Shown here: in pieces, positions 1-12,496 of the stretch | Layout of the letters: each line of letters begins with the position of its first letter | How positions within the stretch are numbered: position 1 is the first letter of the stretch | Source: Capra hircus | Lineage: Eukaryota; Chordata; Mammalia; Artiodactyla; Bovidae | Reading direction: 5' to 3' | Length of the DNA stretch: 64,000 nt | NCBI RefSeq assembly: GCF_001704415.2 | Contig: NW_017189729.1 | Coordinates: 62,001-126,000 of the forward strand | Position numbers and translations under genes: made by a program | Notes under the pieces: model-generated | Told to the model about the DNA's origin: nothing | Database searches by the model: none | What the model saw: only the letters and a program-made list of their open reading frames with translations

Positions 1-703
1 GCTGGCTTAAAACTCAACATTCAAAATACTAAGATCATGGAATCTGGTCCCATCACTTCATGACAAACAGATGGGGAAACAGTGGAAACAGTAATAGACT
101 TTATTTTCTTGGGCTGCAAAATCACTGAGGGTGATAACTGCAGCCATGAAATTAAAAGACGCTTGCTCTTTGAAAGGAAAACTATGACAAACCTACATAG
201 CATATTAAAAAAAAAAAGAGAGACATCACTTTGCTGACAAAGGTCCATATAGTCAAAGCCATGATCTTTCCAGCAGTCATATACAGATGTGAAAGTTGGA
301 CCATAAAGAAGGCTGAGAGCCAAAGAATTGATGCTTTTGAACTGTGATGCTGGAGAAGACTCTTGAGAGTCACTTGGACTGCAAGGATGTCAAACCAGTC
401 AATTCTAAAGGAAATCTATCCTTAATATTCATTGGGAGGACTGATGCTGAAGCTGAAGCACCAATATGTAGGCCACCTGATGTGAAGAGCCAAATCATTG
501 GAAAAGACCTGACACTGGGAAAGATTGAGGGCAGGAGGAGAAGGAGGGTGATAGAGGATGAGATGGTTGGATGGCATCATAAACTGAATGGACATGAGTT
601 TGAGCAAACTTCAGGAGATAGTGAAGGACAAGGAAGCCTGGGGTGCAGTAATCCATGAGTTTCTAAAGAGTTGGACATGACTGAGCAGCTGAACAACAAC
701 AAA
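1..703 (+). mobile_element. BovB LINE, 3' end (RT C-terminus and 3' tail)
   Basis: This is the 3' part of a BovB (RTE-clade) retrotransposon, cut by the left window edge. It begins in the stretch that encodes the LNIQ-T-K-IMxSGPI block of the BovB RT. It continues through the GCESWT-like block and ends in the BovB tail (gagttggacatgactgagcagctgaac followed by an aac repeat). Stops and frameshifts break the frame throughout (for example the TGA right after the SGPITS block), so it is inactive. An old L1 fragment abuts it directly on the right. Confidence 0.93.
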
Positions 704-1568
704 CCTTTAGTAAGACTCATGAAGCAAAACATAAAGGTGAGGGCTCAAATCAATATAATTAGAAATGAGAAAGGAAACGTTACAATCGACATCACAGTAA
801 TACAAATGATCATAAGATACTACAACAAGCAGCTATTTATCAATTAAATGGTCAAACTGGAAGAAATGAACAAATTCTTAGAAAGGTACAATCACCCAAG
901 ACGGAAACAGGTAGAAACATAAAATATGAACAGAGCAATCAAATCTACTGAAATTGAAACTATGATTTAAACACTCTCAACAAACAAAGTTAAAGGGCCA
1001 GATGGCTTCACAAACAATGTCTATCAAACATTTAGAAAAGAGTTCACACCTATATCTCTGAAATGATTCCAAAAAGTTACAGAGGAAAGAACACTCTCAA
1101 ACTCAGTATATTAGGTGACCATCACCCTGATACGCAAACTAGACAAAGATAGCATTCACAAAACAGAAAAGTACAAGCCAATATCACTGATGAAGGCACA
1201 CATGAAAAACTGCAAGAAAATTCTAGCAATCTGAATTCAATAATATAGTAAAGAGATTATCCACCATGATCAAGTGGGAATCATCCCATGAATGCAAGGA
1301 TTTTTCAATATCCACAAATCAGTGTAAAACACTGTACTGAAGAATAAAAACAATGTGATCATCACACTAAATGCATAAAAAGCTTTGACAAAATGATTTA
1401 TGATTAAAAAAACAAAAAACCCTCCAGAAAGTTGGCTTAGAAGGAACATAATATAGTAAAGGTCATATAAGACAAAACTACAGATAACATGGTAAAAAGT
1501 TGAAAGCATTTCCTCTACAATCAGCGAGAAGACAAGGATATCTACACTCTCCATGATTGTACACTATC
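704..1568 (+). mobile_element. Old L1 fragment, ORF2 RT N-terminal part (left half of a split element)
   Basis: Degenerate sense-strand L1 ORF2. It starts at the segment equivalent to PLARLIKK and runs through the conserved KxPGPDGF-like region and the tract equivalent to HxxQVGFIPGMQGFFNIxKS near 1262-1325. It ends in the middle of the RT domain at about 1568. Many stops and indels show an old, inactive copy. The right half of the same element resumes at 4371, so the BovB between them was inserted later. Confidence 0.88.
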
Positions 1569-4370
1569 AGTCAGTTCAGTTCAGTTACTCAGTTGTGTCC
1601 AACTCTTTGAGAGCCCATGAATCACAGCACGCCAGGCCTTCCTGTCCATCACCAACTCCCAGAGTTTATCCAAACTCATGTTCATCAAGTCAGTGATATG
1701 ATATAGCCATCTCATCTTCTGTCATCCCCTTCTCCTCCTGCCCCCAATCCCTCCCAGCATCAGGGTCTTTTATAATGAGTCAACTCTTCGCATGAGGTGG
1801 CCAAAGTACTAGAGTTTCAGCTTTAGCATCATTCCTTCCAATGAACACCCAGGACTGATCTCCTTTAGGATGGACTGGCTGGATCTCCTTGAAGTGCAAG
1901 GGACTCTCAAGAGTCTTCTCCAACACTACAGTTCAAAAGCATCAATTTTTCGGCGCTCAGCTTTCTTCACAGTCCAACTCTCACATCTATACCTGACCAC
2001 TGGAAAAACCAAAGCCTGGACTAGACAGACCTTTGTTGGCAAAGTAATATCTCTGCTTTTCAATACACTAACTACATTGGTCATAACTTTCCTTCCAAGG
2101 AGTAAGGTCTTTTAATTTCATGGGTGCAATTGCCACATGCAGTGATTTTGGAGCACAAAAAAATAAATGACACTGTTTCCACTGTTTCCCCACTTATTTC
2201 TCATGAAGTGATGGGACCAGATGCCATGATCTTTGTTGTCTGAATGTTGAGCTTTAAGCCAACTTTTCCATTTTCCTCTTGCACTTTCATCAAGAGACTT
2301 TTCAGTTCCTCTTCACTTTCTGCCATAAGGGTGATGTCATCTGCATATGTGAGGTTATTGATATATCTCCCGGCAATCTTGATTCCAGCTTGTGCTTCTT
2401 CCAGCCCAGCTTTTCTCATGATGTACTCTGCATATAAGTTAAATAAGCAGGGTGACAATATACAGTCTTGATGTACTCATTTTCCTATTTGGAACCAGTC
2501 TGTTTTTCCATGTCCAGTTCTAACTGTTGCTTCCTTACCTGCATATAGGTTTCTCAACAGGAAAGTCAGATGGTCTGGTATTCCCATTCTTTAACAATTT
2601 TTTACAGTTTACTGTGATCCACACAGTCAAAGGCTTTGGCATAGTCAATAAAGCAGAAATAGATAAATTTCTGGAATTCTCTTGCTTTTTCGATGATCCA
2701 GAGAACGTTGGCAGTTTTATCTCTGGTTCCTCTGCCTTTTCTAAAACAAGTTTAAATATCTGGAAGTTCATGGTTCACGTACTGCTGAAGCCTGGCTTGG
2801 AGAATTTTGAGCATTAATTTACTAGCATGTGAGATGAGTGCAGTTGTGTGGTAGTTTGAGCATTCTTTGGCATGGCCTTTCTTTGGGGTTGGAATGAAAA
2901 CTGACCTTTTCCAGTCCTGTGGCCACTGCTGAGTTTTTCAAATGTGCTGGCATATTGAATACAGCACTTTCACAGCATCATCTTTCAGGATTTGAAACAG
3001 CTCAACTGGAATTCCACCACCTCCACTAGCTTTGTTCATAGTGATGCTTTCTAAGGCCCACTTGACTTCACATTCCAGGATGTCTGGCTCTAGATTAGTG
3101 ATCACACCATCGTGATTATCTGAGTTGTGAAGATGTTTTTTGTACAGTTCTTCTGTGTATTCTTGCCACCTCTTCTTAATATCTTCTGCTTCTGTTAGAT
3201 CCAGACCATGTCTGTCCTTTATTGAGCCCATCTTTGCATGAAATGTTCCCTTGGTATCTCTAACCTTCTTGTAGAGATCTCTAGTCCTTCCCATTCTGTT
3301 GTTTGCTTCTATTTCTTTTCATTGATTGCTGAAGAAGGCTTTCTAATCTCTCTTTGCTATTCTTTGGAACTCCGCATTCAGATGCTTATATCTTTCCTTT
3401 TCTCTTTTGCTTTTCACTTCTCTTCTTTTCACAACTATTTGTAAGGCCTGCCCAGACAGCCATTTTGCTTTTTTGCATTTCTTTTCCATGGGGATGGTCT
3501 TGATCCCTGTCTCCTGGACAATGTCACAAACCTCTGTCCACAGTTGATCAGGCACTCTGTCTATCAGATTTATTCCTTTAAATCTATTTCTCACTTCCTC
3601 TGTATAATCATAAGGGATTTGATTTAGGTCATACCTGAATGGTCTAGTGGTTTTCCCCCACTTTCTTCAATTTCAGTCTGAATTTAGCAATAAGGAGTTC
3701 ATGTTCTGAGCCACAGTCATCTCCTGGTCTTCTTTTTGTTGACTGCATAGAGCTTCTCCATCTTTGGGTGCAAAGAATATAATCAATCTGATTTCTGTGT
3801 TGACCATCTGGTGATAACCATGTGTAGAGTCTTCTCTTGTGTTGTTAGAAGAGGGTATTTTTTATGACCAGTGCTTTCTCTTGGCAAAACTCTATTAGCC
3901 TTTGCCCTGCTTCATTCTGTACTTTAAGGACAAATTTGCCTGTTACCCCAGGTATTTCTTGACTTCCTACTTTTGCATCCCAGTCCCCTATAATGAAAAG
4001 GACATCTTTTTTGGGTGTTAGTTCTAAAAGATCTTGTATGTCTTCATAGAACTGTTCAGCTTCAGCTTCTTTAGCTTTACTGGTTGGGGCATAGGCCTGG
4101 ATTACCGTGATATTGAATGGTTTGCCTTGGAAATGAACATAGATCATTATGTCGTTTTTAAGACTGCATCCAAGTACTGCATTTCAGACTCTTTTGTTGA
4201 CCATGATTATGTCGTTTTTAAGACTGCATCCAAGTACTGCATTTCGGACTCTTTTGTTGACCATGATGGCTACTCCATTTCTTCTGAGGGATTGCTGCTT
4301 ACAGTAGTAGATATAATGGTCATCTGAGTTAAATTCACCCATTCCAGTCTATTTTAGTTTGCTGATTCCT
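1569..4370 (-). mobile_element. Nearly complete antisense BovB LINE
   Basis: On the minus strand this copy carries the BovB 3' tail (1569-1625), RT C-terminal blocks, the RT YADD motif (within 2201-2458), the QAGFRKGRGTRDQ-type region (near 2700), the linker (2938-3594) and the apurinic-endonuclease (APE) domain (3845-4330, including IxGDWDAKVGSQE). At about 2.8 kb it is close to the usual ~3.2 kb. The single ORF is broken into at least five frames. A 60-bp tandem duplication lies in the APE region (4146-4265). It interrupts an old L1 whose halves flank it; a possible degraded TSD is atgattgtacactatc versus ataattttcaatattc, about 10 of 16 positions. Confidence 0.95.
4146..4265. repeat. 60-bp tandem duplication inside BovB APE region
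   Basis: The unit at 4146-4205 is repeated at 4206-4265 with a single A/G difference (4186 versus 4246). Other BovB copies here have one unit at this place, so it is a secondary duplication in this copy. It is a multiple of three and therefore does not itself shift the frame. Confidence 0.95.
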
Positions 4371-6340
4371 AGATAATTTTCAATATTCTAAGACAATCAG
4401 AGAAGCAAAAGAAAAGGACTCCAAATTGTAGAAGAGGTAAAACTGTTACTGTTTGCAAATGACAAATAAAATCCTATAGATGCTACCAGAAAAATACTAG
4501 TGCTCAACAATGAATTTGTTTAAGTGGCAAAATTAATACAGAGAAATATATTGCATTTCTATACACTAACAATGAAAAGTCACAAAGAGAAAGTAAAGAA
4601 ACAACCCCATGTACCATTGCATAAAAAATAATAAAGTATTTAGGAATAAACCTACTTAAGGAGACAAAAGGCCTGTTCTCTGAAAATGATGATGCTGATG
4701 AAAGAAATCGAAATCAAGACAACAGATGGAAAAAATTATACCCCATTCTTGGATTGGAAGAATCAATATTGTTATAATGCTTACACTAACTAAGACGATC
4801 TACAAATTAAATTCAATCCCCATCAAATCACCAATTGTATTTTTCACAGAACTAGAACAAAATTTTTTAAATATCTATGGAAATACAAACGACCCCAAAG
4901 AGCACAAACCTGAGAAAGAAAAAGAGAGCTGGAGGAATCAGGCTCCCAGACTTCAGACTATACTACAAAGCCATAGTCATCAAAATGGTATGGTATTGGT
5001 ACAAAAACATAAATATAGATTAATGCAACGAGAAAGAAAGCCCAGAAATGAACCCACAAATCTATGATCAATTAATGTACAATAATGGAGGCAAGACTAA
5101 TAGAGTGTAGAAAAGACAGTTTCTTCAATAAATGGTACTGGGGAAACTGGAGAGCTACATGTAAAAAAATATGAAAATAGAACATTCTTTAACATCACTC
5201 ACAAAAAATAAGCTTAAAATGGATTAAACACCTAAGTGTACATTTGGATATTATAAAACTCTTAGAAGAAAACATAGAAAGAAGACTACCTTTGATATAA
5301 ACTACGGCAATATCCTTTATAACTCATCTGCTAGAGTAATGAAAATAAGAAGAAAAATAAACAAATGGGGTCTAATTAAATTAAAAATCTTTTTCACAGT
5401 AAAAGAAACTACAAACAAGATGAAAAGACCACCCATAGAAAGGAAGAAGAGATTTGCAAATGATGCAAGTGAAAATGGATTTATCTCCAAAATTTACAAA
5501 CAGATCAGGTGCCTCAATATCAATAAAACAAAAAACTTAATCAAAAAATTGGCAGAACTAAATATGGACATTTTTTCTAAAGAAGACATACAGGTGGCCA
5601 AGAGGCACACGAAAAGATGTTCAAAATTGCTAATTAAAGGAATGAAAATCAAGACCACCATGAGCTATCACTTCACACCTGTCATAATGTACACCATTTA
5701 AAAATCTCCAAACAATAAATGCTGGAGAGGGTATGGAGAAAAGGGAATTCTCCTATACTGTTTGTGGGAATGTAAATTGGTATAGTTACTATGGAGAACA
5801 GTCTAGAGGTTCCTTAAAAAAACTAAAAATAGAACTATCATATGATAGACCAATCCCACTCTCAGGCATATATTCAGAGAAAAACTTGATTTGAAGTTAT
5901 GCATGCACTGTAATATTCACTTTTTACAGTAGCCAATACATGGAAGTAAAATATATGCCCTTCTATAGATGAATGGATAAAGAAAATGTGATACATAAAT
6001 ATAACAGAATATTACTCAGCCATAAAATAAAAGAATGAAATAACTCCATCTGTAGCAACATGAATGGATCTGGAGACCATCATACTAAGCAAGTCAGGGA
6101 GACAAAGACAAATGGTATGATATCACTTACATGTGAAATCTAAAAAAATACAAATGAACTTCTCTAAAAAACAAAAACAAACTCACAGGCTTAGAGAATG
6201 AATTTATGATTACCAGGGAGGAATGTGGGGGCAAGGAGATAGACTGGAAGTTTGAGACTGACATGTACATACTATTATATTTAAAATAATCAACAACTAC
6301 CTACTATAATATATATACAGCAATCTTTTTAACTCTATGT
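4371..6340 (+). mobile_element. Old L1, RT C-terminus to 3' UTR (right half of split element)
   Basis: This continues the L1 that stops at 1568. It opens at the segment preceding the RT catalytic motif: a stretch equivalent to LSLFADD appears near 4440-4465 as an ACTGTTTGCAAATGAC variant, so the ADD part is mutated. It then covers the thumb/C-terminal region (HSWIGRINIVxML at 4735-4790), the C-terminal domain (5339-5701) and a zinc-knuckle-like tract encoding NKCWRGYGEKGILLYCLWEC near 5716-5775. The 3' UTR runs to about 6340. All frames are broken. The 3' UTR text resembles eutherian L1MA-type elements, older than the ruminant L1s to the right. Confidence 0.88.
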
Positions 6341-6540
6341 AAAAAGAGATAGGAATAAAAACCCCAAAGATATAATATGAATGCTCAGGTTTGAAAATTT
6401 TCCTCCTACAAAGTCTGTATCAGGCTAAACCATAGAAATATATCAGGAAATAGGTACTAAAAATATATCAATCCATACTTCATCAATGCTCTCCAAAATA
6501 TCTAGTGAATTCAACTACATTATTTTTATTTTACATTAAT
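6341..6540. other. No recognised feature
   Basis: AT-rich single-copy-looking sequence between the old L1 3' end and a CHR SINE. Nothing recognised. Confidence 0.4.
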
Positions 6541-6832
6541 TAATTTATTTAGTTTTGGTGGCATTGGGTCTTTGTTGTTACACACAAGGCTTTCTCTAGG
6601 TGAAGCAAGCAGGGGCTACTTCTTATTGAGAAGCATAGGCTCTAAAGCCTATGGGCTTCAGTAGCTGTGGCTCACAGGCTCTAAAGTGCATGCCCAGTAG
6701 TCGGAGTGTGCAAGTTCAGTTGCTCTGCAGCAGGTGGGATCTTAGCTCCCAGACCAGGGAACAAATCCACAATCCACATCCCCTGAATTCCACGCCACAT
6801 TCTTAAAAACTGAAACACCAGGGAAGTGCCTA
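6541..6832 (-). mobile_element. CHR-type tRNA-derived SINE (cetartiodactyl)
   Basis: The minus strand starts with the diagnostic CHR head (ggcacttccctggtgtttc, a variant of ggacttccctggtggtcc) at 6832 and runs through the central repeated 'ggctctaa/tagctgtggctcac' region. It ends in an AT-rich tail at 6541-6555. The sequence is well diverged, including a partly repeated central block around 6630-6690. No clear TSD was found. Confidence 0.88.
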
Positions 6833-8529
6833 AATTATTTATAGATATTATCAAAATCCCTAACCATCTACTGGTACACTGGTGCCATGAGCCAAAAAGA
6901 AAATGCATTCTTGTCAATTTAAAACAGTATTTTAGAATTCAGTCAAACCCATTCTCCCCTGCAAATGCAAATCAAAGAACACATGTATTTATTGATTGTT
7001 GCAAAAAGAAAATATAGCTACTATTATTATAAATACAGATTCTAAGGGACAGGTGAATTCTTATCAAAGGTATAAGGGGAAGTAAATATAGCCTGGAACA
7101 TCTGTCTATGTTTGGTGGAATCAATGAGCTCTTATTTTCCCATTCTGTACTTTTTGCAATACATGGAAAACGCAAAATAAAGCAAACTTGTCCCCACATT
7201 AGCTTGTCTATGAATCATGGCAACCAAAAGATCTGAAAGAAAAGTGCTTTAATCTCTGAAATGATGGTACACATTAGTGCATTTTCTAGATAGTCCTAGA
7301 GATTTTCTTGCCATATTTAGCATTGCTGAATTCCAATTGCTCAAATAGGCCTATCCAACATCCAAGGGTTACTATGAACAGAAAATATAATGACAATGAT
7401 TTAAACAAAGAGATCCTGCTTAGAACTGCCAGGGTTGAGTGCCTCAATACTAAAAATGTATCAGGAAAAGTTTCCAAAATTTATATCCGATCTCCTAACT
7501 ACCAATTCAAAACTGTATCTTAACTATAATATTGAATTACTGATTGTTTCATGATCAGTAGTATAAATAGTGTATTTTTGTGTACAATATATGAATTCTT
7601 ATGATATGAAAAATAAAAGTTGACATAATATCTTATAGTCAGATAAGGTAAATGTGTATCTAATACAATGACATTAAGAATTAATGAACAAGACTCCCCA
7701 CTATTTTTTTATTTCATAAAAAGATGGTAAGTTCCAATATCAATTCATTTGTTCAAGAAAAAGCTATCTGTATGTCACTGCAGAAAAAAAAAAATCTGTA
7801 CATTCAGAGAGTAATATTAAGGTGGTGAAGAATCATGGTATAATAGCACTACAAAGACATTTAAGAGCCATCTGACTCAGTCTCTTCATTTGAAGATGAG
7901 GAAACTGTCTCACCATGATGTGTCATAGATAAGCTATTTAGGGGAAAACATGGAGCAAAACTCAAGTTTCCTGATGTGATCTAGATGTATTTAAGTATTA
8001 AAGTTGTTCAAATATGAAACAATGAAAATCTCTAAAGGTGTATGATCCCCTCATAACACCACTGTCTCATACTTGTATTTTTATACCTCCTTACAATTTA
8101 TTTGAGGTTTAGAGACTTAGCCTCTAACACATGTTTTGTATTGCCTCACGGTTCATATTACAGTGACTTTAGCCTTAAACAAAATCTTAAACCCTACTTG
8201 TTGAATCTTCAGTACATCATTTGAATATCTGTCTACAGGGAAAACCACAAACACATGAAAAGCAGTGGAAAAGATGTTATGGTTTATTTGATATTTCATT
8301 AGCAATTTCTCCTCTCATTCAACTGATCAATTACATTTTTAACCTCATGATATGGCTCAGATGGATTTAGAACAGACAATTAGTTCCAGACACCAAGTTC
8401 TCAAAAAATAGCTCTGAAATAGAACATAAAAGGAGCAAGCTGATTTAGGAACTGCTGAGTTAAATTTTACTTAGGAACCAGAATTTCAGCTCATATCAGA
8501 CAAGTATGAAATGGTAAGCTTAATGAGAA
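6833..8529. other. Unique AT-rich DNA with a possible MIR/L2 scrap
   Basis: No gene, RNA or young repeat recognised. Around 7880-7985 there is text like the 'tttcatttgaagatgaggaaact' core of ancient MIR/L2 elements read in antisense, but it is too short and diverged to call firmly. Short open frames here have no recognisable motif. Confidence 0.4.
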
Positions 8530-9640
8530 TGAAGTTTTATGAAGACCTAGAAAATCTTATAGAACACCCAAGAAAGATGTCCTTGTCATCATAGGGGATT
8601 GGAATGCAAAAGTAGGAAGTCAAGAGATGCCCAGAGTAACAGGCAAGTTTAGCCTTGGAGTACACAATGAACAACAGACTGATTCCAAATTGGGAAAGGA
8701 GTACTTCAAGACTATATTGTTACCTTGCTTATTTAACTTATATGGAGAGTACATCATCTGAAATGCTGGGCTGGATGAAGCACAAGCTGGAATCAAGATT
8801 TCCAGGAGAAATATCAAAAACCTCAGATACACAGATGACACCACCATTATGGCAGAAAGTGAAGAAGAGCTAAAGAGCCTCTTGATGAAAGTGAAAGAGG
8901 AGAGTGAAAAAGCTAAAGCACCTCTCAATGAAAGTGAAAGAGGAGAGTGAAAAAGGTGGCTTAAAACTCAACATTCAAAAAATAAACATCATAGCATCTG
9001 GTCCCATCACTTCATGGAAAACAGATGGGAAACAATGGAAACACGAGAGACTTTATTTTGGGGGGTGCAAAATCACTGTAGATGGTGACTGCAGCCATGA
9101 AATTAAAAGACACTTGCCCTTTGGAAGAAAAGCTATGACCAACTTGGATAACATATTAAAAAGCAGAGCCATTACTTTGCTGACAATGGTCCATCTAGTC
9201 AAAGCTATGGTTCTTCCAGTAGTCATGTATGGGTGTGAGAGTTGGAATATAAAGAAAGCTGAGTGCCGAAGAATTAATGCTTTTGAACTGCAGTGTTGAA
9301 GAAGACTCTTGAGTGTCCCTTGGACTGCAAAGAGATCAAATTAGTCAATCCTAAAGGAAATCAGTCCTGAATATTCACTGGAAGGACTGATGCTGAAGCT
9401 GCAGTACTTCAGCCACCTGATTCAAAGAGCCGACTCATTAGAAAAGACTGATGCTAGGAAAGATTGAAGGCAGGAGGAGATGGAGGACGACAGAGGGTGA
9501 GATGGTTGGATGGCATCACCAACTGGATGGACATAAGTTTGAGCAAGCTCTGGGCGTTGGTGATGGACAGGAAAGCCAAGTGTGCTGCAGTCCATGGGGT
9601 CACAAAGAGTCGGACACAACTGAGTGACTGAACTGGAACT
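8530..9640 (+). mobile_element. BovB LINE with internal deletion (APE joined to RT)
   Basis: Positions 8530-8672 match the BovB APE domain (IIGDWNAKVGSQE-type segment). At about 8672 the sequence jumps directly to the RT segment equivalent to QQTDSKLGKEY, losing the whole APE-RT linker (about 1.3 kb compared with the copy at 1569-4370). The element then reads through the RT catalytic box, with YTDD in place of YADD at about 8826-8840, to the C-terminal blocks (8904-9299) and the BovB tail ending near 9635. A 43-bp tandem duplication (8881-8966) shifts the frame just downstream of the catalytic box. Confidence 0.93.
8881..8966. repeat. 43-bp imperfect tandem duplication in BovB RT
   Basis: The block beginning cttgatgaaagtgaaagagg at 8881 recurs at 8924 as ctcaatgaaagtgaaagagg, an offset of 43 bp. 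Only one copy is present at this position in the other BovB elements of the window. Because 43 is not a multiple of three, it breaks the RT frame. Confidence 0.85.
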
Positions 9641-11127
9641 GGAATAAGAATGAAAGATGCCTTTTAAAATGAAAGTGCTATAACTATAGGTAAATATCTA
9701 CATAAACATCTAGAAGTATAAAAGTTGTCTTCAGTAACTGAATTTGAAAGTGGTAACTTTTACATTATGTTTAAATTACATATATTTAGCTGATTGAAAA
9801 TGGTTTGGAAAGGCAGAGATTCCTTGATACTGGGTAAATATTCACCTTCTGCATTTTCTAATACTTGTACATTTATTCCTATAACCATAGCACCTTTCAT
9901 ACTTATTCACCTACTTTCATAACTGGTTCATGGCTAGTCAGTATAATTATTGACCAAGCCATAAAAACAGCCCTTATTTACACTCACTCCCTAATCTACA
10001 ATTCAGCATAACAATATGAAAATGCCCAAAATATCATAAATTCATGTGCATGCACATGTGCCCCTTGTGTGTGATTATTATTATTGTAAGTATACAGATA
10101 TTGAAACTGCAACTTCAGATTTAGAGTGGTGTAGAAAATTCTTAAGAGTAACAAGAACTTTAATGAATATCTAAACCAACCTCTCCATCTTACAAATGAA
10201 AAACTGGATCCTAAAAAGGGTAAGTGAGAGACAATACAACATAGACAGTAGGACTAGGATAAGAACTCAAGTATCTTGAGGCAATTTTATAGTTTCCAAT
10301 TTGGGTGAACTGTGCCCATCTCTTTATACATTTGAAAGCTTTTCTGTCAAAACTGTGAATAAGTAAATTAACTAAAGGAGAACTATGAGTAATCAAATTT
10401 TGAGGTTTGCAATTACTTAATGAAATGGTGGGTCAGTTTATTGTAATATAGTTTTGTTATTAAAATAGCATTTAATTAAAATAATGGTGTTGCATTAATA
10501 ATATCACTCCAAAAATGAAAAGCAGTTTATATCTCCCTCATTATGTCTCTCTACAGTCAAATACTGCATGTTAGCTTGTTTATTGTTTGCATTCAAAGCT
10601 ACTTTGGGTTAAGCATGATGTACTAAAATATAAATAATGAAACATCTGGAGATATGAAATGTTAATGTGGTATATCATGTTGAATCTAACGGAAACAATT
10701 TTGAAATTTCCTATAAATCAACTGGGTTGACGTAAGCCTTTTGAGAGGTAGTATTCAGACTCATTTTCAGGAAATGCTTATGCTCTGAACTCTGTTATTT
10801 GGAAAAATATTTGGACTCCAAAAGATTTAGAAGTCAACTAACAGGAAGGCCATACAAATATAAGAATAGAATGAAAGAGCAGAGAAGCCACAGGCAAGTA
10901 GTTACAGACCACTTAAGTAAAGAGCAAATATTACAGTGATTCTTAGGAATCACCACTCAGGGATAGATACAAAATTAAAAACTACTCAGCTCAGCACCAT
11001 GGCTATGAGGGAAAGGCTGTCATAGGTATATGCAGAGTCTGTAAAACAATTGCAGCTGTATGTGGGCTATACATCAGCAAAGACATCAAATGGTGTGAGA
11101 CTGGAAATCTCCTATATTGGCATGAAC
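9641..11127. other. Unique AT-rich DNA; possible MIR-like remnant
   Basis: No gene or young repeat recognised. The stretch 10150-10285 has the layout of an antisense MIR/MIR3 core (ccaacctctccatcttacaa, then aactggatcctaaaaagggt, then a loosely matching aactcaagtatcttgag), which I regard as suggestive only. Confidence 0.4.
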
Positions 11128-11527
11128 AGTTTTTTCAGTTCGGTTCAGTCACTCAGTCGTGACTGACTCTTTGCAACTTGCCTCCCTCTCCATTACCAAC
11201 TCCCAGAGTTTACTCAAACTCATGTCCATTAAGTCAGTGATGCCATGCAACCATCTCACCCTCTGTCATCCCCTTCTTCTCCTGCCCTCAATCTTTCCCA
11301 GCATCAGGGTCTTTTCAAATGAGTCAGCTCTTCACATCAGGTGGCCAAAGTATTGGAATTTTAGCTTCAACATCAGTCCTTCCGATGAACATTCAGGACT
11401 GATTTCCTTTAGGATGGACTGGTTGGATCTCCTTGCAGTCCAAGGGACTCTCAAGAGTCTTCTCCAACACCACAGTTCAAAAGCATCAATTCTTCAGCAC
11501 TCAGCTTTCTTTATAGTCCAACTCTAG
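11128..11527 (-). mobile_element. BovB 3' end (5'-truncated, antisense)
   Basis: On the minus strand this is the last ~400 bp of BovB: the segment coding for the WTIKKAE-like end of the ORF and the 3' UTR, ending at the ctgaac repeat tail at 11128-11160. It shares this end with BOV-A SINEs, but the sequence extends further 5' into the RT C-terminal region, so BovB is the better call. Confidence 0.9.
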
Positions 11528-12091
11528 TTTGTACATTTTGCTAAGTCACAGATAGATATGAAGAGAAGATACACTCAATCTTTGCTTATTCTACAAAAAC
11601 AGCAGATTGGAAAACGCACAATAAGGCAGTGAATTTGCCATTCAGAATGGAGCCAGAGACAGGAAAATGATGATTAGTAAGGGTTGGGAGGGCAAGCGAC
11701 ATAGCACAGTAGAGTGCAACCAAATCAGGAACCCAAGAGAAGGCTGACTTCTGCTTTGAGCAAACTGCTATCCTGTAGCCTGAACTGCCTAACAAAATTT
11801 GAGGTTGCCAAGCAACTTTTTATTTTCCTATAGACTATCATGAAAATGAATAAAAAGACATTTTAAATGCCTTTGAGATTCTAAGAATCTCTTCAAATGC
11901 TCCAATTACATCTAATGTTAAAAGATTAAAGGCAAAAAAGAAACATATTGAACTTATACCAATATCTTTAAAATTATTTTCCATTTGCCTGCTTGTTCCA
12001 TGAAATGTTAAGAGAACTGCTGAAAAAAGCAAGGATAGTTAGGAAGGTGAGGGAGTTTCAGGACCAATTGAGTTAACACTAGGTTGGAAAC
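11528..12091. other. No recognised feature
   Basis: Single-copy-looking DNA. Short open frames on both strands carry no recognisable domain. Confidence 0.4.
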
Positions 12092-12345
12092 AACAGACTT
12101 TATATAGCAGTTATCATATGCCACACAGTTGTAAGTTCTTTACATATTTGCTTATTTAATATTTACAAAACACTTCAGAGGGAAGTAGCATCAGTATTTC
12201 CATCTTTCAAATGAGAAAACTGATTCACAGAAACTGAAAAACCTGTCAAATGTCAAATGAAAAACCTGTCGAAATTAACCTTCACAGCTAATAAGGCTTG
12301 AAGTTGGTATTTAAACTCAGGTACATTGACTCCAGGTTTCTTTAA
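12092..12345 (-). mobile_element. MIR SINE (ancient, antisense)
   Basis: Read in antisense this follows the MIR layout: an element end at 12092-12140 (agcagttatcatatgccaca, ttctttacatatttgcttat), the deeply conserved core (catctttcaaatgagaaaac near 12202-12220), and a tRNA-related half equivalent to 'acagctaataaggcttgaag' near 12285-12320. A 23-bp tandem duplication (gaaaaacctgtc repeated at 12236 and 12259) is a private change. Confidence 0.72.
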
Positions 12346-12496
12346 TGCAGATATTTTCAAAGTTTATAATATGCTAATATTTTCTGTGACTTTCCAAAAG
12401 AGGTAGAGAGCACACTATTTTTAAACTTTTGCAATAATGGAACTTGTTTTTTACAGAATATCTATTAAAGAATCAAAAGACACCACTAATCCATAG

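Noticed and set aside
4034..4327. An open frame containing a repeated peptide block, looking like a tandem-repeat protein
   Set aside because: It is the reverse strand of the duplicated BovB endonuclease segment; no independent coding evidence.
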